64,000 nt of DNA from Ignavibacteriota bacterium (GCA_016218045.1 JACRFB010000040.1:124001-188000); one strand, 5' to 3'. Shown: positions 44,500 to 54,280, numbered from the stretch's first letter. Numbers and translations: made by a program. Notes: a model not told the origin generated them from the letters alone.

Positions 44500-46647
44500 T
44501 TATTGTTTGACGATCATGAACAACCGCGATCTGTCCGCGGTGCCGATCCGCACGAAGTAACTTCCCTGTGGCAGGCCGCTGCCGGTGAAAGGTATCGAGT
44601 GTGTTCCCGCGGCGAACATGCCCGAAGCGAGTGAGGCGACACGGCGGCCCAGCAGATCAAAGACCTGCACGTCGACATGCTGCTTCCGTTCGAGTGTCCA
44701 GGTGACGGTGGTGCCGGACCGGAATGGATTCGGATAGACATGTCCGATATTTGCGGGTTGTGCCTTGCTCTTATCGACACCCAGGGGCCAGTCGGAGCCG
44801 CAATAGAGCCCGCTGTCGGTGAGTGCGTACATGCGCCCGGCGGGACCGCGTACCAAATCCATCACACCCGGTTCGAACGCCCACTGATACTCGACGGAAT
44901 AAAAGCCCGAATTCTGCTTGCGCCAGCTCGCACCGAAATCGGCGCTGATATACACGCCGCCTGAAACCCACCATGCGCCCGCCGCAAACACACGGCCCTG
45001 TGCATCGGTGCTGAACGCGGTGAGCTCGTTCGGCGACATACCCGTATTCGCTGACCGGAATGTTGCACCGCCGTCATCACTCGCCGCCACGACAGGTCCC
45101 ATCCCCTTCACGGCGTACACACGTCCGGCCGCGCCGCATGCAATTTTGGTGTAGGACCCATCGAAACCTGTGGATGCGCGGATCAGCCAGGTGTTCCCGT
45201 CATCGGTGCTGACCAGCAGCCGGTTCGCATCGACAAGTGCATACACATCACCCCGCGTGTCCTGCGCAATGCCGATGACAGAGTGCGGACCGGCGGATTG
45301 TGTGACCACATTCCATGTCGCTCCCTGGTCCGTACTTCTATATATCCATTGTCTGCTTCCGAGCAGCAGAGTCCCGCTTTGCAGCGGACGCACTGTCGTA
45401 TACGTATCGGCGGGAGCAGGTGCGGCATGCCATGTTGCAGCGCCATCGGTGCTGATGTACAGAGAGTCGCTGGAAACGACGTACATGGAATGCCTCGCAC
45501 CGCCAACAAAGACGCGGTTCCCCCAGGATTGAGGGAAGGAGACGTCGGTCGGTATCCAGGTTATCCCGCCATCGTTGCTGCGGAACAGTCCGTCATGCTC
45601 TGGCAGTACTGCCATGCTGCCCGAATCGCTGATGGCAAGGCGCGAGAGAGCCATAGTAGGGAGTTCGTAATACAGCGCCCTTCCTCGAAGCGGCTCTTTG
45701 AATGAAAAATCCGGAGCGTATCGGAAGACACCGTCGAAATGGTCGCAGGTGATGAGCCGCCCTTGCGGGTCCATGGCGATACGCGTTGTGTACTCACTCC
45801 CCGGCGAATCGCTCGCAGGTACATCCGTCCACGTTGCCGCGCCGTCGTTGCTGCGTACGAGGCCTTTGGCTGCGTACATCGAGCTGTAGAGGTATCCGTC
45901 GCTTCCCGCAGCCAGCACGGAAATGTGGCCAAGCCCGGGGTACAGCGTCGTCCAGGTGATGCCCTCGTCGCCGCTCAATAACACTTTCCCGAAATTCGCT
46001 GCAGTGTACACGACTCCCCGTGTGTCCACAATGGGCGGTAGAAACGTCTCGCGCGGGCGCGCGTGGCAGACGCGCCACGTCGCGCCGGCATCAGTGCTGC
46101 GGTACAGCGTGTCGTCGGTGGAAACGATGAGCACGCCGGAACCTGTGACACATACGCCGCTGCACGGGGCGGTGCCGGGCGGACCGATCAGATCCCACCT
46201 GTTTCCCGCATTGATGCTGCGATACACCCTCATGCCGGGCAGTGCGAACAGTGTATCATCTCCGCCGGATGCAAGAACGTGGACCGGCCCTTCCGGGAGT
46301 CCGGCGGAAGCGCGCGTCCAGTGCTCCGCGCGGTCGTCGCTCCGGAACACACCGTCATTGGTCGCGGCGAACAGTCGACCCGCCGCATCGAAGTACATAT
46401 CGTGGACAGTTCTGTTCACGAGCCCTTCGTTGGCAGCAGCCCAGTGTCTACCGTCGTTGATGCTCTTGTACACGCCCGACTTCCCATCTGCCGTGAATAT
46501 CTCGCCTGCGTCACCAAAGGCGACAGACCATGAGAATCGTTCAACAGAATCCACTCTCTGCCAGAACGGCTGTTGCGCGGCCACCTCCCCGCCTGTAATG
46601 CCGCACACGCTGAAGATAACAATGAACTGAAACTTTGCCGTTTTCAT
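44500..46647 (-). CDS. Propeller protein with T9SS sorting domain (paralogue 2)
   Basis: 715 residues from the ATG at 46647, preceded by GGAGG. Signal peptide (FIVIFSVCGITGGEVAAQ). Same plan as its neighbour: BNR-like repeats (YKSINDGRHW, FRSDDRAEHW, YRSTDAGATW, YISTDGAATW) and a type A T9SS sorting domain (HVYPNPFRSGTTVTWTLERK ... FDLLGRRVASLASG). The two start with related sequences (WRHLDSVSRFSWS and WQRVDSVERFSWS), so they are tandem duplicates. The gap to the next stop is 19 bases, so they are probably cotranscribed. Confidence 0.85.
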   Translation of the reverse strand: MKTAKFQFIVIFSVCGITGGEVAAQQPFWQRVDSVERFSWSVAFGDAGEIFTADGKSGVYKSINDGRHWAAANEGLVNRTVHDMYFDAAGRLFAATNDGVFRSDDRAEHWTRASAGLPEGPVHVLASGGDDTLFALPGMRVYRSINAGNRWDLIGPPGTAPCSGVCVTGSGVLIVSTDDTLYRSTDAGATWRVCHARPRETFLPPIVDTRGVVYTAANFGKVLLSGDEGITWTTLYPGLGHISVLAAGSDGYLYSSMYAAKGLVRSNDGAATWTDVPASDSPGSEYTTRIAMDPQGRLITCDHFDGVFRYAPDFSFKEPLRGRALYYELPTMALSRLAISDSGSMAVLPEHDGLFRSNDGGITWIPTDVSFPQSWGNRVFVGGARHSMYVVSSDSLYISTDGAATWHAAPAPADTYTTVRPLQSGTLLLGSRQWIYRSTDQGATWNVVTQSAGPHSVIGIAQDTRGDVYALVDANRLLVSTDDGNTWLIRASTGFDGSYTKIACGAAGRVYAVKGMGPVVAASDDGGATFRSANTGMSPNELTAFSTDAQGRVFAAGAWWVSGGVYISADFGASWRKQNSGFYSVEYQWAFEPGVMDLVRGPAGRMYALTDSGLYCGSDWPLGVDKSKAQPANIGHVYPNPFRSGTTVTWTLERKQHVDVQVFDLLGRRVASLASGMFAAGTHSIPFTGSGLPQGSYFVRIGTADRSRLFMIVKQ
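44539..44711 (-). repeat. Near-identical DNA segment (copy 2) coding the T9SS sorting domain
   Basis: Partner of 42378-42550; see that entry. Confidence 0.9.
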
Positions 46648-46742
46648 ACATCCTCCACCCTCACAATTCCGAAACGCGGGTACAGTCAATACGTGAGACA
46701 AATCAATTCAATCATCCTGACATCACAACACCGTCAGTCCCC

Positions 46743-46792
46743 CCTTCCACCTTTCCACCTTCCACCTTCCACCTTCCACCTTCCACCTTCCA
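46743..46792 (-). repeat. Seven purine-rich heptamers (TGGAAGG type) directly after a stop codon
   Basis: On the plus strand CCTTCCA repeats seven times from 46743, with one base inserted between the first and second units. On the minus (coding) strand this reads TGGAAGG and begins three bases after the TAA stop of the MoxR gene. Confidence 0.85.
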
Positions 46793-46795
46793 CCT

Positions 46796-47791
46796 TTACC
46801 TCGCAACAACATTCCTCAGCTTCTCGACCTCCGTATCGACGAGAGCCCGCAGAACGTCCTCGCCCGCCTTGCGGTTGGCGTACACGAGGCGATGATGGAG
46901 GCCCCAGTAGGCCACGGCCTTAAAGTCGTCTTCGGTTGCGAAGGCGCGGCCCGCGACAAGCGCATGCGCCTTGATGAGTTTGAGCAGATAGATGCCCGCG
47001 CGGGTCGAGGCGCCGACATTGATTTCCTTCTTGCTCTCACGCGTCCGGTGAATGAGGTTGGTGACCGCGCGGATGATGGTTTCATCGCAGTGCACGGCGA
47101 AGGCGAGATTCTGGAGGGCGACAACTTCGTCGGCCGTGATCACCGGATGCACCTGGCCTTGCACGTCGAGGATGCGGTCGAGATCGCCGAGGATTTCGAG
47201 ATCGGTCTCATAATCGACGTAACCGAGCGGTAATTTGAAGTAGAAGCGGTCGAGCTGTGCCCAAGGCAACGGGTAGGTGCCTTCGCTGTCGATCGGATTC
47301 TGCGTCGCGACGATGAAGAACAGGTTCTCGAGTTTGTAGGTCCGTTCGTCCACCGTCACCTGTTTTTCGGCCATACATTCGAGCAGCGCCGACTGTACCT
47401 TTGGAGAGGCGCGGTTGATTTCATCGGCCAGCAGGAAGTTGCTGAACACCGGGCCCTGCTTGAATACAAACGCATTTTTCCCAGCGTCGAAAAAGTTGAA
47501 GCCGACGATGTCCATCGGCAGCAAATCCGGCGTGAATTGAATGCGCTTGAAGGTGGAAGGCGTGCCGCCGCCGCCGATGCTCAAGCTCAGGGTTTTTGCA
47601 AGTGTGGTTTTCCCGCTGCCGGGATAGTCCTCGATCAAAACGTGCCCGCCTGCGAACAGTGCGGTCAGCACGAGTTCGATGGTCGGCCGCTGTCCGCGAA
47701 TGATGAGGTTCACATTGTCGATGAGTCCTTGAATACGGGGCGCCGCTTCGGCGATGCGCGTCTCGAGCTGTTCGCGGGATGGGGTCGTCAT
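46796..47791 (-). CDS. MoxR-family AAA+ ATPase
   Basis: 331 residues. Walker A DYPGSGKT with Lys61, Walker B FLLADEINRASP (about 121-132), sensor region VATQNPIDSEGTYPLPWAQL and the MoxR-typical LDRFYFKLPLGYVDYETDLE. The C-terminal lid domain (GASTRAGIYLLKLIKAHALV) is also MoxR-like. MoxR ATPases act as chaperones for activating secreted or membrane complexes and are classically linked to DUF58 and transglutaminase-like genes, which is exactly the context here. It is the last gene of a four-gene minus-strand operon, 47 bases after the TPR-like gene. Confidence 0.93.
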   Translation of the reverse strand: MTTPSREQLETRIAEAAPRIQGLIDNVNLIIRGQRPTIELVLTALFAGGHVLIEDYPGSGKTTLAKTLSLSIGGGGTPSTFKRIQFTPDLLPMDIVGFNFFDAGKNAFVFKQGPVFSNFLLADEINRASPKVQSALLECMAEKQVTVDERTYKLENLFFIVATQNPIDSEGTYPLPWAQLDRFYFKLPLGYVDYETDLEILGDLDRILDVQGQVHPVITADEVVALQNLAFAVHCDETIIRAVTNLIHRTRESKKEINVGASTRAGIYLLKLIKAHALVAGRAFATEDDFKAVAYWGLHHRLVYANRKAGEDVLRALVDTEVEKLRNVVAR

Positions 47792-47838
47792 GGCTGTACT
47801 GGTTCTGGTGATGGGTGTCGGGATGTCTGATTCTGCGT

Positions 47839-50022
47839 TTACACGCCGGTGCTTGCCGAGGCGCCTGTTTCGCGCTCGTGTATTCTGAAGATGCCGTAGG
47901 CGATGTGTTTTGCCGCGTCGTACGGCGCGAGGGCGGGGCGGTTCTTGGTGGCGGCGGTGCTGAATTCGCCCGCCGCAATCACGGTGCCTCCGGCTTCAAC
48001 GCTGTAACGGTACAGCAGCCCGCCTTGCGCTGCTTCGATCTCGAGACGCATGCGCGGTATGCCTGCCGCGGGAGCATCCAGAAAGTCGAAGCCGTAACGC
48101 GCAAACACGTCGAGGGCTTCGTCGGCGGCTCCGCGCTGGGCTTCGTCGAGACGGCGGAACACGACTGATTCGCGGTCGAAGTACAGCGGCAGGTGCCGTC
48201 CCCACAGCGACGTGGTCTGTGGATACACGCGGTATTGCGCGGCAATGCGGGCACGCGTGTCCATGCCGAGCGACTCGAGCACGTCGATGTGCAGATCGTC
48301 GGTCATGGCCATGAATTGTTTTTCGTAGGCCGTGTCGGCCTCGGCGCGCAGGAGGCGGCCGCCGTTGTCGAGTATTCGCAACGCATCCTCGTCGCGTCCG
48401 TCCTCGTGCAGGAACAAGGCCTCGAGATAGCGCCGGAATTTCGCGGCGCGCGGACGATCGTCGTGCAGGGCGCGGACCCGTTCGAGATGCCAGCGTGGAT
48501 CGAGTCCGCGCAGCACCGAGGTGATCTGGAACGGGTCGCCGGTGGCCTCGACGTAAAACACCTTGAGATATTCCCCGCGGTCGCGGATCTGCAGATACCG
48601 GTCGGTCGCGGTGTTGCGCGCGAGAAACGCAGCGAATCGATGCCACAGGGCGTTGAAAAACCGCAGCACCGCGTTCCACAGGCGTGTGAAAAAACCCTCG
48701 CCCGGAGCGGGTTCGAATTCCAGACGGTTGGCGATGGCCTCGTGCGTGAGCGCGCGCTGCGCCTCGATCACGAGATCGTAGTTGGTGCGCGTGAGCGAGA
48801 TGTTGCCGAATATTTCCGGATATTCGGATGCGTTTGTCAGATGCCGCATCGAGGCGTCGAGATGCCCGTTCCAGTAATTCGCAGTGCCCGTGCTGATCAA
48901 GCCCCAGCCGCGCTGCTCCTGGTATTTGCGCGTGTAGTCGTCGAGGTAGGCGTAGCCCTCCTCGGGCGCGCCCTTGCAGTGCAGGAGGGTGACGTAGGCG
49001 TCGATGGCGCTGGGCTGCGAGACGTAGTCGAGCGGATCGTTGCCGACCTTGCCCACTGCCTCGAACTGGCGCTCGGCCATCCGGTAGTTGAGGTCCGCAA
49101 GGTAGAGGTAGATCCCGTTGTTGCGGATCTTCATCCACTCGGGCATCATTTCGTAATAGACGATGGCCGAGTCCAGTTCCCAGCGCGCGGCGCTCACGAT
49201 CGAGATGATGCTCGTCGCGGCGTTGTGGTACCACTCGAGATCGGAGGATTCGTTCCAGTACCGTGTCGCGACGCGCTTGTGCGCGGTGGCGGCGGCGATG
49301 CGCGCCTGGTCCTCGCGCGCGAGCCGCACGGCCTCGGCCATGTTGGCGCGCGCGTCGGGGAGCAGGAAAGACGTGTTGCCCTCGGCGGGAAAGGCGCGGT
49401 ACTTGAAGAAGATCCACGAGAGTTTGGTGCGCGTGTACATGTCCGACGCGTACCCGTCCGCCGCGAGTTCCGCGAGTATCTCGTGCGCCTCGCGCGCCTC
49501 GTTCAGCTCGAGATGCTCGTCCGCGAGCTGCTGGAGGAACTGCACATACTGCCGCGTGAGCTGGTACGTGAAATAGAGGTCGCGGTCGCGCGCGCCGGTC
49601 GGACTTTCCGCGGAGAGCACGTCGTCGAGATTCTCGCGCCGCGGGGTGTATTGCTCGAGCGGCCAGAGCCGCCGGGCCTCGAGCAGTTCGCGCTTTGCGC
49701 GTTCGTGCCCGCGCCTGTCGGTCGATACCTCGGCGAGGTAATAGCCGCGAAGCAGAGCACCGAGGAAAAATCCGGGCGCCTTGTCGCGCAGCGTCGTCCC
49801 GAGCACGTACATGTCCTGCGACTGCCGGTAGCGCAGGCCCGGAATGATGTCGGTGAAGGCGAGACGCGTGACGGAATCGCGCACGGCAGCGAAGGGCTTC
49901 TCGGCCAGCATGCGTCGCGCCTGCCGCAGCGCCTCCTCGGCCGACTGCGCGCGCAGCAGCGCCACGCCGCAGATGAGAATCGCGACCGCGCAAATACCGG
50001 ATACACGAATCCGATTTTTCAT
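47839..50022 (-). CDS. Large TPR-like exported protein of the MoxR/DUF58 cluster
   Basis: 727 residues from the ATG at 50022, preceded by GAAGGA. Signal peptide (VSGICAVAILICGVALLRAQ). Long helical repeats rich in Ala, Arg, Glu and Tyr (AEEALRQARRMLAEKPF, YLAEVSTDRRGHERAKRELL, YYEMMPEWMKIRNN, YLDDYTRKYQEQRGWGLIST), and a 20-residue hydrophobic patch with aromatic residues near the middle (LWNAVLRFFNALWHRFAAFL). Tetratricopeptide-like scaffolds of this kind often accompany MoxR/DUF58/transglutaminase genes. Its ATG overlaps the stop of the transglutaminase gene by 4 bases, so translation is coupled. Confidence 0.65.
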   Translation of the reverse strand: MKNRIRVSGICAVAILICGVALLRAQSAEEALRQARRMLAEKPFAAVRDSVTRLAFTDIIPGLRYRQSQDMYVLGTTLRDKAPGFFLGALLRGYYLAEVSTDRRGHERAKRELLEARRLWPLEQYTPRRENLDDVLSAESPTGARDRDLYFTYQLTRQYVQFLQQLADEHLELNEAREAHEILAELAADGYASDMYTRTKLSWIFFKYRAFPAEGNTSFLLPDARANMAEAVRLAREDQARIAAATAHKRVATRYWNESSDLEWYHNAATSIISIVSAARWELDSAIVYYEMMPEWMKIRNNGIYLYLADLNYRMAERQFEAVGKVGNDPLDYVSQPSAIDAYVTLLHCKGAPEEGYAYLDDYTRKYQEQRGWGLISTGTANYWNGHLDASMRHLTNASEYPEIFGNISLTRTNYDLVIEAQRALTHEAIANRLEFEPAPGEGFFTRLWNAVLRFFNALWHRFAAFLARNTATDRYLQIRDRGEYLKVFYVEATGDPFQITSVLRGLDPRWHLERVRALHDDRPRAAKFRRYLEALFLHEDGRDEDALRILDNGGRLLRAEADTAYEKQFMAMTDDLHIDVLESLGMDTRARIAAQYRVYPQTTSLWGRHLPLYFDRESVVFRRLDEAQRGAADEALDVFARYGFDFLDAPAAGIPRMRLEIEAAQGGLLYRYSVEAGGTVIAAGEFSTAATKNRPALAPYDAAKHIAYGIFRIHERETGASASTGV

Positions 50023-52634
50023 GCGGTCTTCCTTCGGTTGATGTAGCGCATGTAATTCCAGAGGTGGATCTGCCGGTACAGACGCACAGGCCAGGTGTGA
50101 GCGACACGGAGCGCCCGGTCCACTGCCGCCATGGTGTCGGTGCAGAGCTGCCGCGCATCGTCCGCGGCGCCGCGGCCGCCGTCGTATCGGTACCGCAGAT
50201 ACGCGGTGATCAACGGCGTCACATCCACGCCGTGTACCGCGCCTGTGCGCACCGCAAACTCGAGGTCGGTTTCCCGCTCGGGTGCGGTGCCGAACAGATG
50301 CAGCTTCAGCAGCAACCATTCGCGCGCGGCCGCGAGCCGGCGCGCGTCGCTGCGCGCGCGACGCGTGCGACGCGCGAGAATCCCGAGATGCAGGGCGGGA
50401 ACAAGATGCAGCAGCAGGTACCAGACCGCGACAAGCATGATCCAGAACGATGGCTTTGTCCACCACCCGTCGGGTCCCCCGCGCCGCGCCGCAAAGGCGC
50501 CGGTGGTGTCGCGCATGCGCGAGAGCGGCGCTATCGTGTGGAATTGGAACGCGCCCGATCTGCTCTCCGCAAACGCGGCATTCGATCTGCGATGCCCCGT
50601 GGCCACGACGCTGTCGCCCGCGCGCAGATCCTCCACAACGTCCGTAACGCGCGCGCGCTGATCCGACATGCCGGGCTGGGTTTCCACCGAGACGTCGAAG
50701 CGCAGCGGCACGCGGCGCTCACGCGGAAAAACGCGCAGCAGCGTGTCGCGCTCCTCGGTCCGCTCGTACACGGCCGTATGCCTGAGCGTCAGTGCGTCGC
50801 CCGCCGTTTCCACCACGCCCGTCACGCGGTACTGCGCGTCAAGCGGCATGGGCGGCTCGGGCGGCGTGGGCGACGGAGGGGGCGGACCTCCGGGAGGCCC
50901 CTCCGCAGCAGGTGTCAGATCGATGTCGATCCATCCGAGCGAGGGTCCAAGCCAGATTTCGGTCCACGCGTGCGCCTGATTGGAATAGACGTAGTACCAG
51001 CCGGGCGTCTGTTTGCTTTCCTCACCGGGCACAAAGCCGATCGCCACCCTGGCCGGGATGCCCGCCGCACGGAAAAACAGGGCGGCAGCGGTGGCGTAGT
51101 ATGTGCAGTATGCGCGTCGGTTTTTCAGAAGGAAATAATGCAACAGACTTTCGTTGGGATCCGCGGATTTTCCCGGCTTGAGCGAATAGGTGAACACAGG
51201 CTGGCCGGTGGCGTCGCGTTGTGTGAAGAAGCCGATCACGGTCTCGATCCGCTCGCGTGTGCTCTCGCGTCCGCGCAGCAGGGCGCGCATCGTGTCGAGG
51301 ATGTCCTGCTCGAGTCCATTGATGCCGAGGTACTGCTGCCGGAAGCCGCGCGGACCGCCGTCCACGTCGCCGTACTCGTCCACGCGGTCGAGCACCGCGG
51401 CGTTGTAGTCGAACTGGAAGAACTGCCCCGCCGTGCCGATCGGAATGACGTTCAGGATCGATACGCGAGAGAACAGCCGGTGCACGCCCAGTACGGGCAG
51501 GGTTTCATCGGCCACGGTCACGCTGTCGGTGGAGGAGTAGCTGACGAAGCGGTACGTGAGATTGTGCCCGAAGGTCTGGTCGGTCGACAAACGCACATTG
51601 TAGATGGTTGAACGCCCGTCGAAGCGTAATGCCTCGGGCGGCGTCACCTCGCGTCCGTCGAGTCCGACGGTGAGTTGCACCGGTTCGGCCATCGTGCGAT
51701 CGAGCGGCACCAGCCGCACGCGGTACGTGGGCGCCTCCATCTCGTCGGCGAGTCCGTTGAACTCGTTACGCGCCGGGTCGTAGGTGTGCAGCGAATGGAA
51801 TTTCAGATACGGGGCTCCGATACTGTAGCCCTGATACGACACCGCCGGCACATGCGCCGCGAATACAAGTTCCTTCGAATCGATCGGGAGTTTGAACTCG
51901 TCCTCCAGCGCCGCGCGGTCCTGCATGCGGAAACGGTCGTTCTTTTTGCTGAGCAGGCTGTACGATCCGCGCGCCGTGCCGGCGCTGTCGCCGATGCCCG
52001 ACACGGATCCGATGAAAGCCGCGACCGCCAGCACCAGGACGACGAGCAGGTAGCGCAGCACGATCTTGCGCCGATCCTGCCGCGGCATGGGCCGCCGCAG
52101 CGCGTAGTCGAAGAGAAGGACGTACAGCGAGTACACGACCACCGGTAGCGAGGCCGCTATGAGTCCTGCCGTGGTGAATTCCGTCGCAGGCAGCACGAAG
52201 GCGATCCATGTGCCGTTCACTGCCGCAACATCAGCGATGTAGAAGGCGCGCGCGGCGATGAACCAGTGGTTCACCACGCACGAAATCCACAGCAGGATGA
52301 TGAGGAACACGGCCGTCACACCCGCGACAAAGGAACCCGCCTCGGAATGCGGCGCGAGCACGGTGGCGCCGAGTATGATGAGCAGCGTAAGGCCCGCGGT
52401 CCCCGCCGCGGATATTCCGAAGCGCACGTTGCGTGACGCAAGCACGGTGTGCGCCGCCGTGAAAACGGTGTACGCGAGGAAAAACGCCGGGAGCGCGTCG
52501 TTGACCGTCGACAGCCGGACGCTCAGGTACCAGAAGATGTACGCCGCGATGCCCGCGTGCGGAAGCACGCGCCCCAGCAACAGCGTGCGCACGCCGCCGT
52601 AGTGTGGACCCGCTATCCGTTCTACCGTCGCCAT
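50019..52634 (-). CDS. Membrane transglutaminase-like protein (TgpA-like)
   Basis: 871 residues from the ATG at 52634 (AGGCAGG upstream); a GTG at 52667 overlaps the DUF58 stop. Four to six hydrophobic helices occupy the first 230 residues (AYIFWYLSVRL, FFLAYTVFTAAHTV, LTLLIILGATVLAP, FLIILLWISCVVNHW). The periplasmic part holds a transglutaminase core with a full Cys/His/Asp triad: Cys510 in YCTYYATAAALFFRAAGIPA, His555 in QAHAWTEIWLG and Asp570 in GWIDIDLTP. A last membrane helix is followed by a cytoplasmic DUF4129-like tail (ARRTRRARSDARRLAAAREW). This is the TgpA architecture of MoxR/DUF58 clusters. Cross-linking or proteolytic activity is inferred from the triad. Confidence 0.85.
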   Translation of the reverse strand: MATVERIAGPHYGGVRTLLLGRVLPHAGIAAYIFWYLSVRLSTVNDALPAFFLAYTVFTAAHTVLASRNVRFGISAAGTAGLTLLIILGATVLAPHSEAGSFVAGVTAVFLIILLWISCVVNHWFIAARAFYIADVAAVNGTWIAFVLPATEFTTAGLIAASLPVVVYSLYVLLFDYALRRPMPRQDRRKIVLRYLLVVLVLAVAAFIGSVSGIGDSAGTARGSYSLLSKKNDRFRMQDRAALEDEFKLPIDSKELVFAAHVPAVSYQGYSIGAPYLKFHSLHTYDPARNEFNGLADEMEAPTYRVRLVPLDRTMAEPVQLTVGLDGREVTPPEALRFDGRSTIYNVRLSTDQTFGHNLTYRFVSYSSTDSVTVADETLPVLGVHRLFSRVSILNVIPIGTAGQFFQFDYNAAVLDRVDEYGDVDGGPRGFRQQYLGINGLEQDILDTMRALLRGRESTRERIETVIGFFTQRDATGQPVFTYSLKPGKSADPNESLLHYFLLKNRRAYCTYYATAAALFFRAAGIPARVAIGFVPGEESKQTPGWYYVYSNQAHAWTEIWLGPSLGWIDIDLTPAAEGPPGGPPPPSPTPPEPPMPLDAQYRVTGVVETAGDALTLRHTAVYERTEERDTLLRVFPRERRVPLRFDVSVETQPGMSDQRARVTDVVEDLRAGDSVVATGHRRSNAAFAESRSGAFQFHTIAPLSRMRDTTGAFAARRGGPDGWWTKPSFWIMLVAVWYLLLHLVPALHLGILARRTRRARSDARRLAAAREWLLLKLHLFGTAPERETDLEFAVRTGAVHGVDVTPLITAYLRYRYDGGRGAADDARQLCTDTMAAVDRALRVAHTWPVRLYRQIHLWNYMRYINRRKTA

Positions 52635-52659
52635 GGTTGCCTGCCTCGCGCCCCGTACA

Positions 52660-54099
52660 TCAGGCACTCTCCGTGCAACGCGCCGCGAGCTGCATGCAGT
52701 TCATGCGCATCCGCCGCATCTGCGGCAGCACCAGCGCGCGGTCGGGCAGCGTATCGAGCAGCGACGACGCCGAACGGAACACGAGGCGCGGAGGGCGCGG
52801 CGCGCTTTCCTCGATATCACCGCCGAGCAGATACACGTGATGGAAAAGTCCGGTCTCGTCCCAGGGAATTTCCTCGAGCGCGATGAAGGGATTCAGGATG
52901 AGGATGCGCTCGTGTCCGTCGAGGCGGCGCGCGGCGACACGCTGAAAATACTGCGCGGGCGGTGTGCTGTTGTGCCACGAGGCGCTGACGAGCGCGCGTT
53001 TGAGATTCTCCTCGCGTGTCAGATTGGGATCGTCCTCGTAGGGGAATTCCGCGCTGTCGTCGGTGAACAGGCGCACCGACAGCGCGCGGCGGCGCAGCAG
53101 CCCCTCGAGAAAACGCGCGACATCCTGCACGTACGCGTCGTAGCGGCGGCGGAAGAACGGGCTGCCCGCGTAGGCGAAGGAGTTGTAAAAAAGGACGTGC
53201 AGGTCCAGATCCGCATCAACCACCGAATCGCGTTCGGGTATGCGCACTAGCAGTTCGCGCGTCCGCGCATACACCTGCCACATCAGGCGGCGGGAATCGT
53301 CCGTGGGTTCGTACCGTTTGTTGTCGAAGAAGTCCTCGGCTACCTTGAATTTCTGCTCCGACACCGACGGCACGTTTCTGCGGCGCACGAAATACGGCGC
53401 GGCGTCGGTGGAGGGCATCGCGGGCACGGAATAGATGGTGAAGTTCCTGTCGCGTTCCGCGGGATGGTATTCCTTCTCGATGATGGGCAACGAAAAGAGG
53501 CCGAGCGGATCCTCGAACTTGACGACCGAGTACCGCGTGCGATAGCGGCCGAGATGCAGGAACTCGAGCGCGAAACTGCCGATGGCGCCGCGGTCGGCCG
53601 AGTTGAACAGCTCGCCGCGCCGGCGCTGGCTGCGCAGCAGGAAGTACCAGTCGGTCGTATCGTAGTTATGGAAGACAAGGCGGAATTTGATCGTGCCCGC
53701 GACGAGACGCAGTTTACGCTGCAGAATCGCATCGACGTCGAACGACTCCCCGAGGACGCACGATTCGCGCGGAAACTTGAAGAGGATCTGGTTGCGGTCG
53801 CGGCGCAGCAGATAGTACGTGAGCACGAACCATGCGTACGGCAGTATCACCATCGCGATGTAGAACACCACCACCGCTCCGAGCAGCACCGCGGCGAAGG
53901 GGTAAAACGTGTTCGGATCAAAAAAGGTCGACAGCTCCCGCTGCTGGTCTTCGGTCAGCAGCACCGCGGCCGCCATCGCTGCGAGCACCAGCGCGCCGTT
54001 CGGCCGCACGAATGCGGCGACGTCGAACCAGAAGCGCCAGCGTTTGCCCAGGGCCGCCGCGCGCGGCAGGTAACGGGAGAGACGGGGGAATCGGATCAC
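52660..54099 (-). CDS. DUF58 domain membrane protein
   Basis: 479 residues from the GTG at 54099, or 513 from a GTG at 54201; neither has a clear Shine-Dalgarno, and the choice is uncertain. Two or three hydrophobic helices (GALVLAAMAAAVLL, FAAVLLGAVVVFYIAMVILP) are followed by a cytoplasmic von Willebrand-like part containing the DUF58 signature DNKRYEPTDDSRRLMWQVYA, with RELLVRIPE after it. It ends in a Cys/Met/Arg-rich tail. DUF58 proteins pair with MoxR ATPases and transglutaminase-like proteins. It is the first gene of this operon. Confidence 0.88.
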   Translation of the reverse strand: MIRFPRLSRYLPRAAALGKRWRFWFDVAAFVRPNGALVLAAMAAAVLLTEDQQRELSTFFDPNTFYPFAAVLLGAVVVFYIAMVILPYAWFVLTYYLLRRDRNQILFKFPRESCVLGESFDVDAILQRKLRLVAGTIKFRLVFHNYDTTDWYFLLRSQRRRGELFNSADRGAIGSFALEFLHLGRYRTRYSVVKFEDPLGLFSLPIIEKEYHPAERDRNFTIYSVPAMPSTDAAPYFVRRRNVPSVSEQKFKVAEDFFDNKRYEPTDDSRRLMWQVYARTRELLVRIPERDSVVDADLDLHVLFYNSFAYAGSPFFRRRYDAYVQDVARFLEGLLRRRALSVRLFTDDSAEFPYEDDPNLTREENLKRALVSASWHNSTPPAQYFQRVAARRLDGHERILILNPFIALEEIPWDETGLFHHVYLLGGDIEESAPRPPRLVFRSASSLLDTLPDRALVLPQMRRMRMNCMQLAARCTESA

Positions 54100-54280
54100 A
54101 GTATGCGAAAAATATGCAGACTGGGAACAAAAACGGAATGCGCCGCGTGAAAGTTGTGGATATGCAGGCGGTACCCTCCGTGCTTCCGAAGCATCGTGCA
54201 CAACGAATCAAAGTCTCAATGGCGGACCGTTTCCCTTCGGATTGCTCACAAATTTTGAACGCTATTTTCCTACCCGCGTT

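Noticed and set aside
42336-46647. The two propeller proteins as sialidases
   Set aside because: BNR-like repeats alone are present; no sialidase catalytic residues or FRIP motif were found.
48193-50046. 617-residue plus-strand frame opposite the TPR-like gene
   Set aside because: Antisense shadow; the minus-strand gene has a signal peptide, good ribosome-binding site and coupled overlap.
50064-51611. 515-residue plus-strand frame opposite the transglutaminase gene
   Set aside because: Antisense shadow; the minus-strand frame carries a complete catalytic triad.
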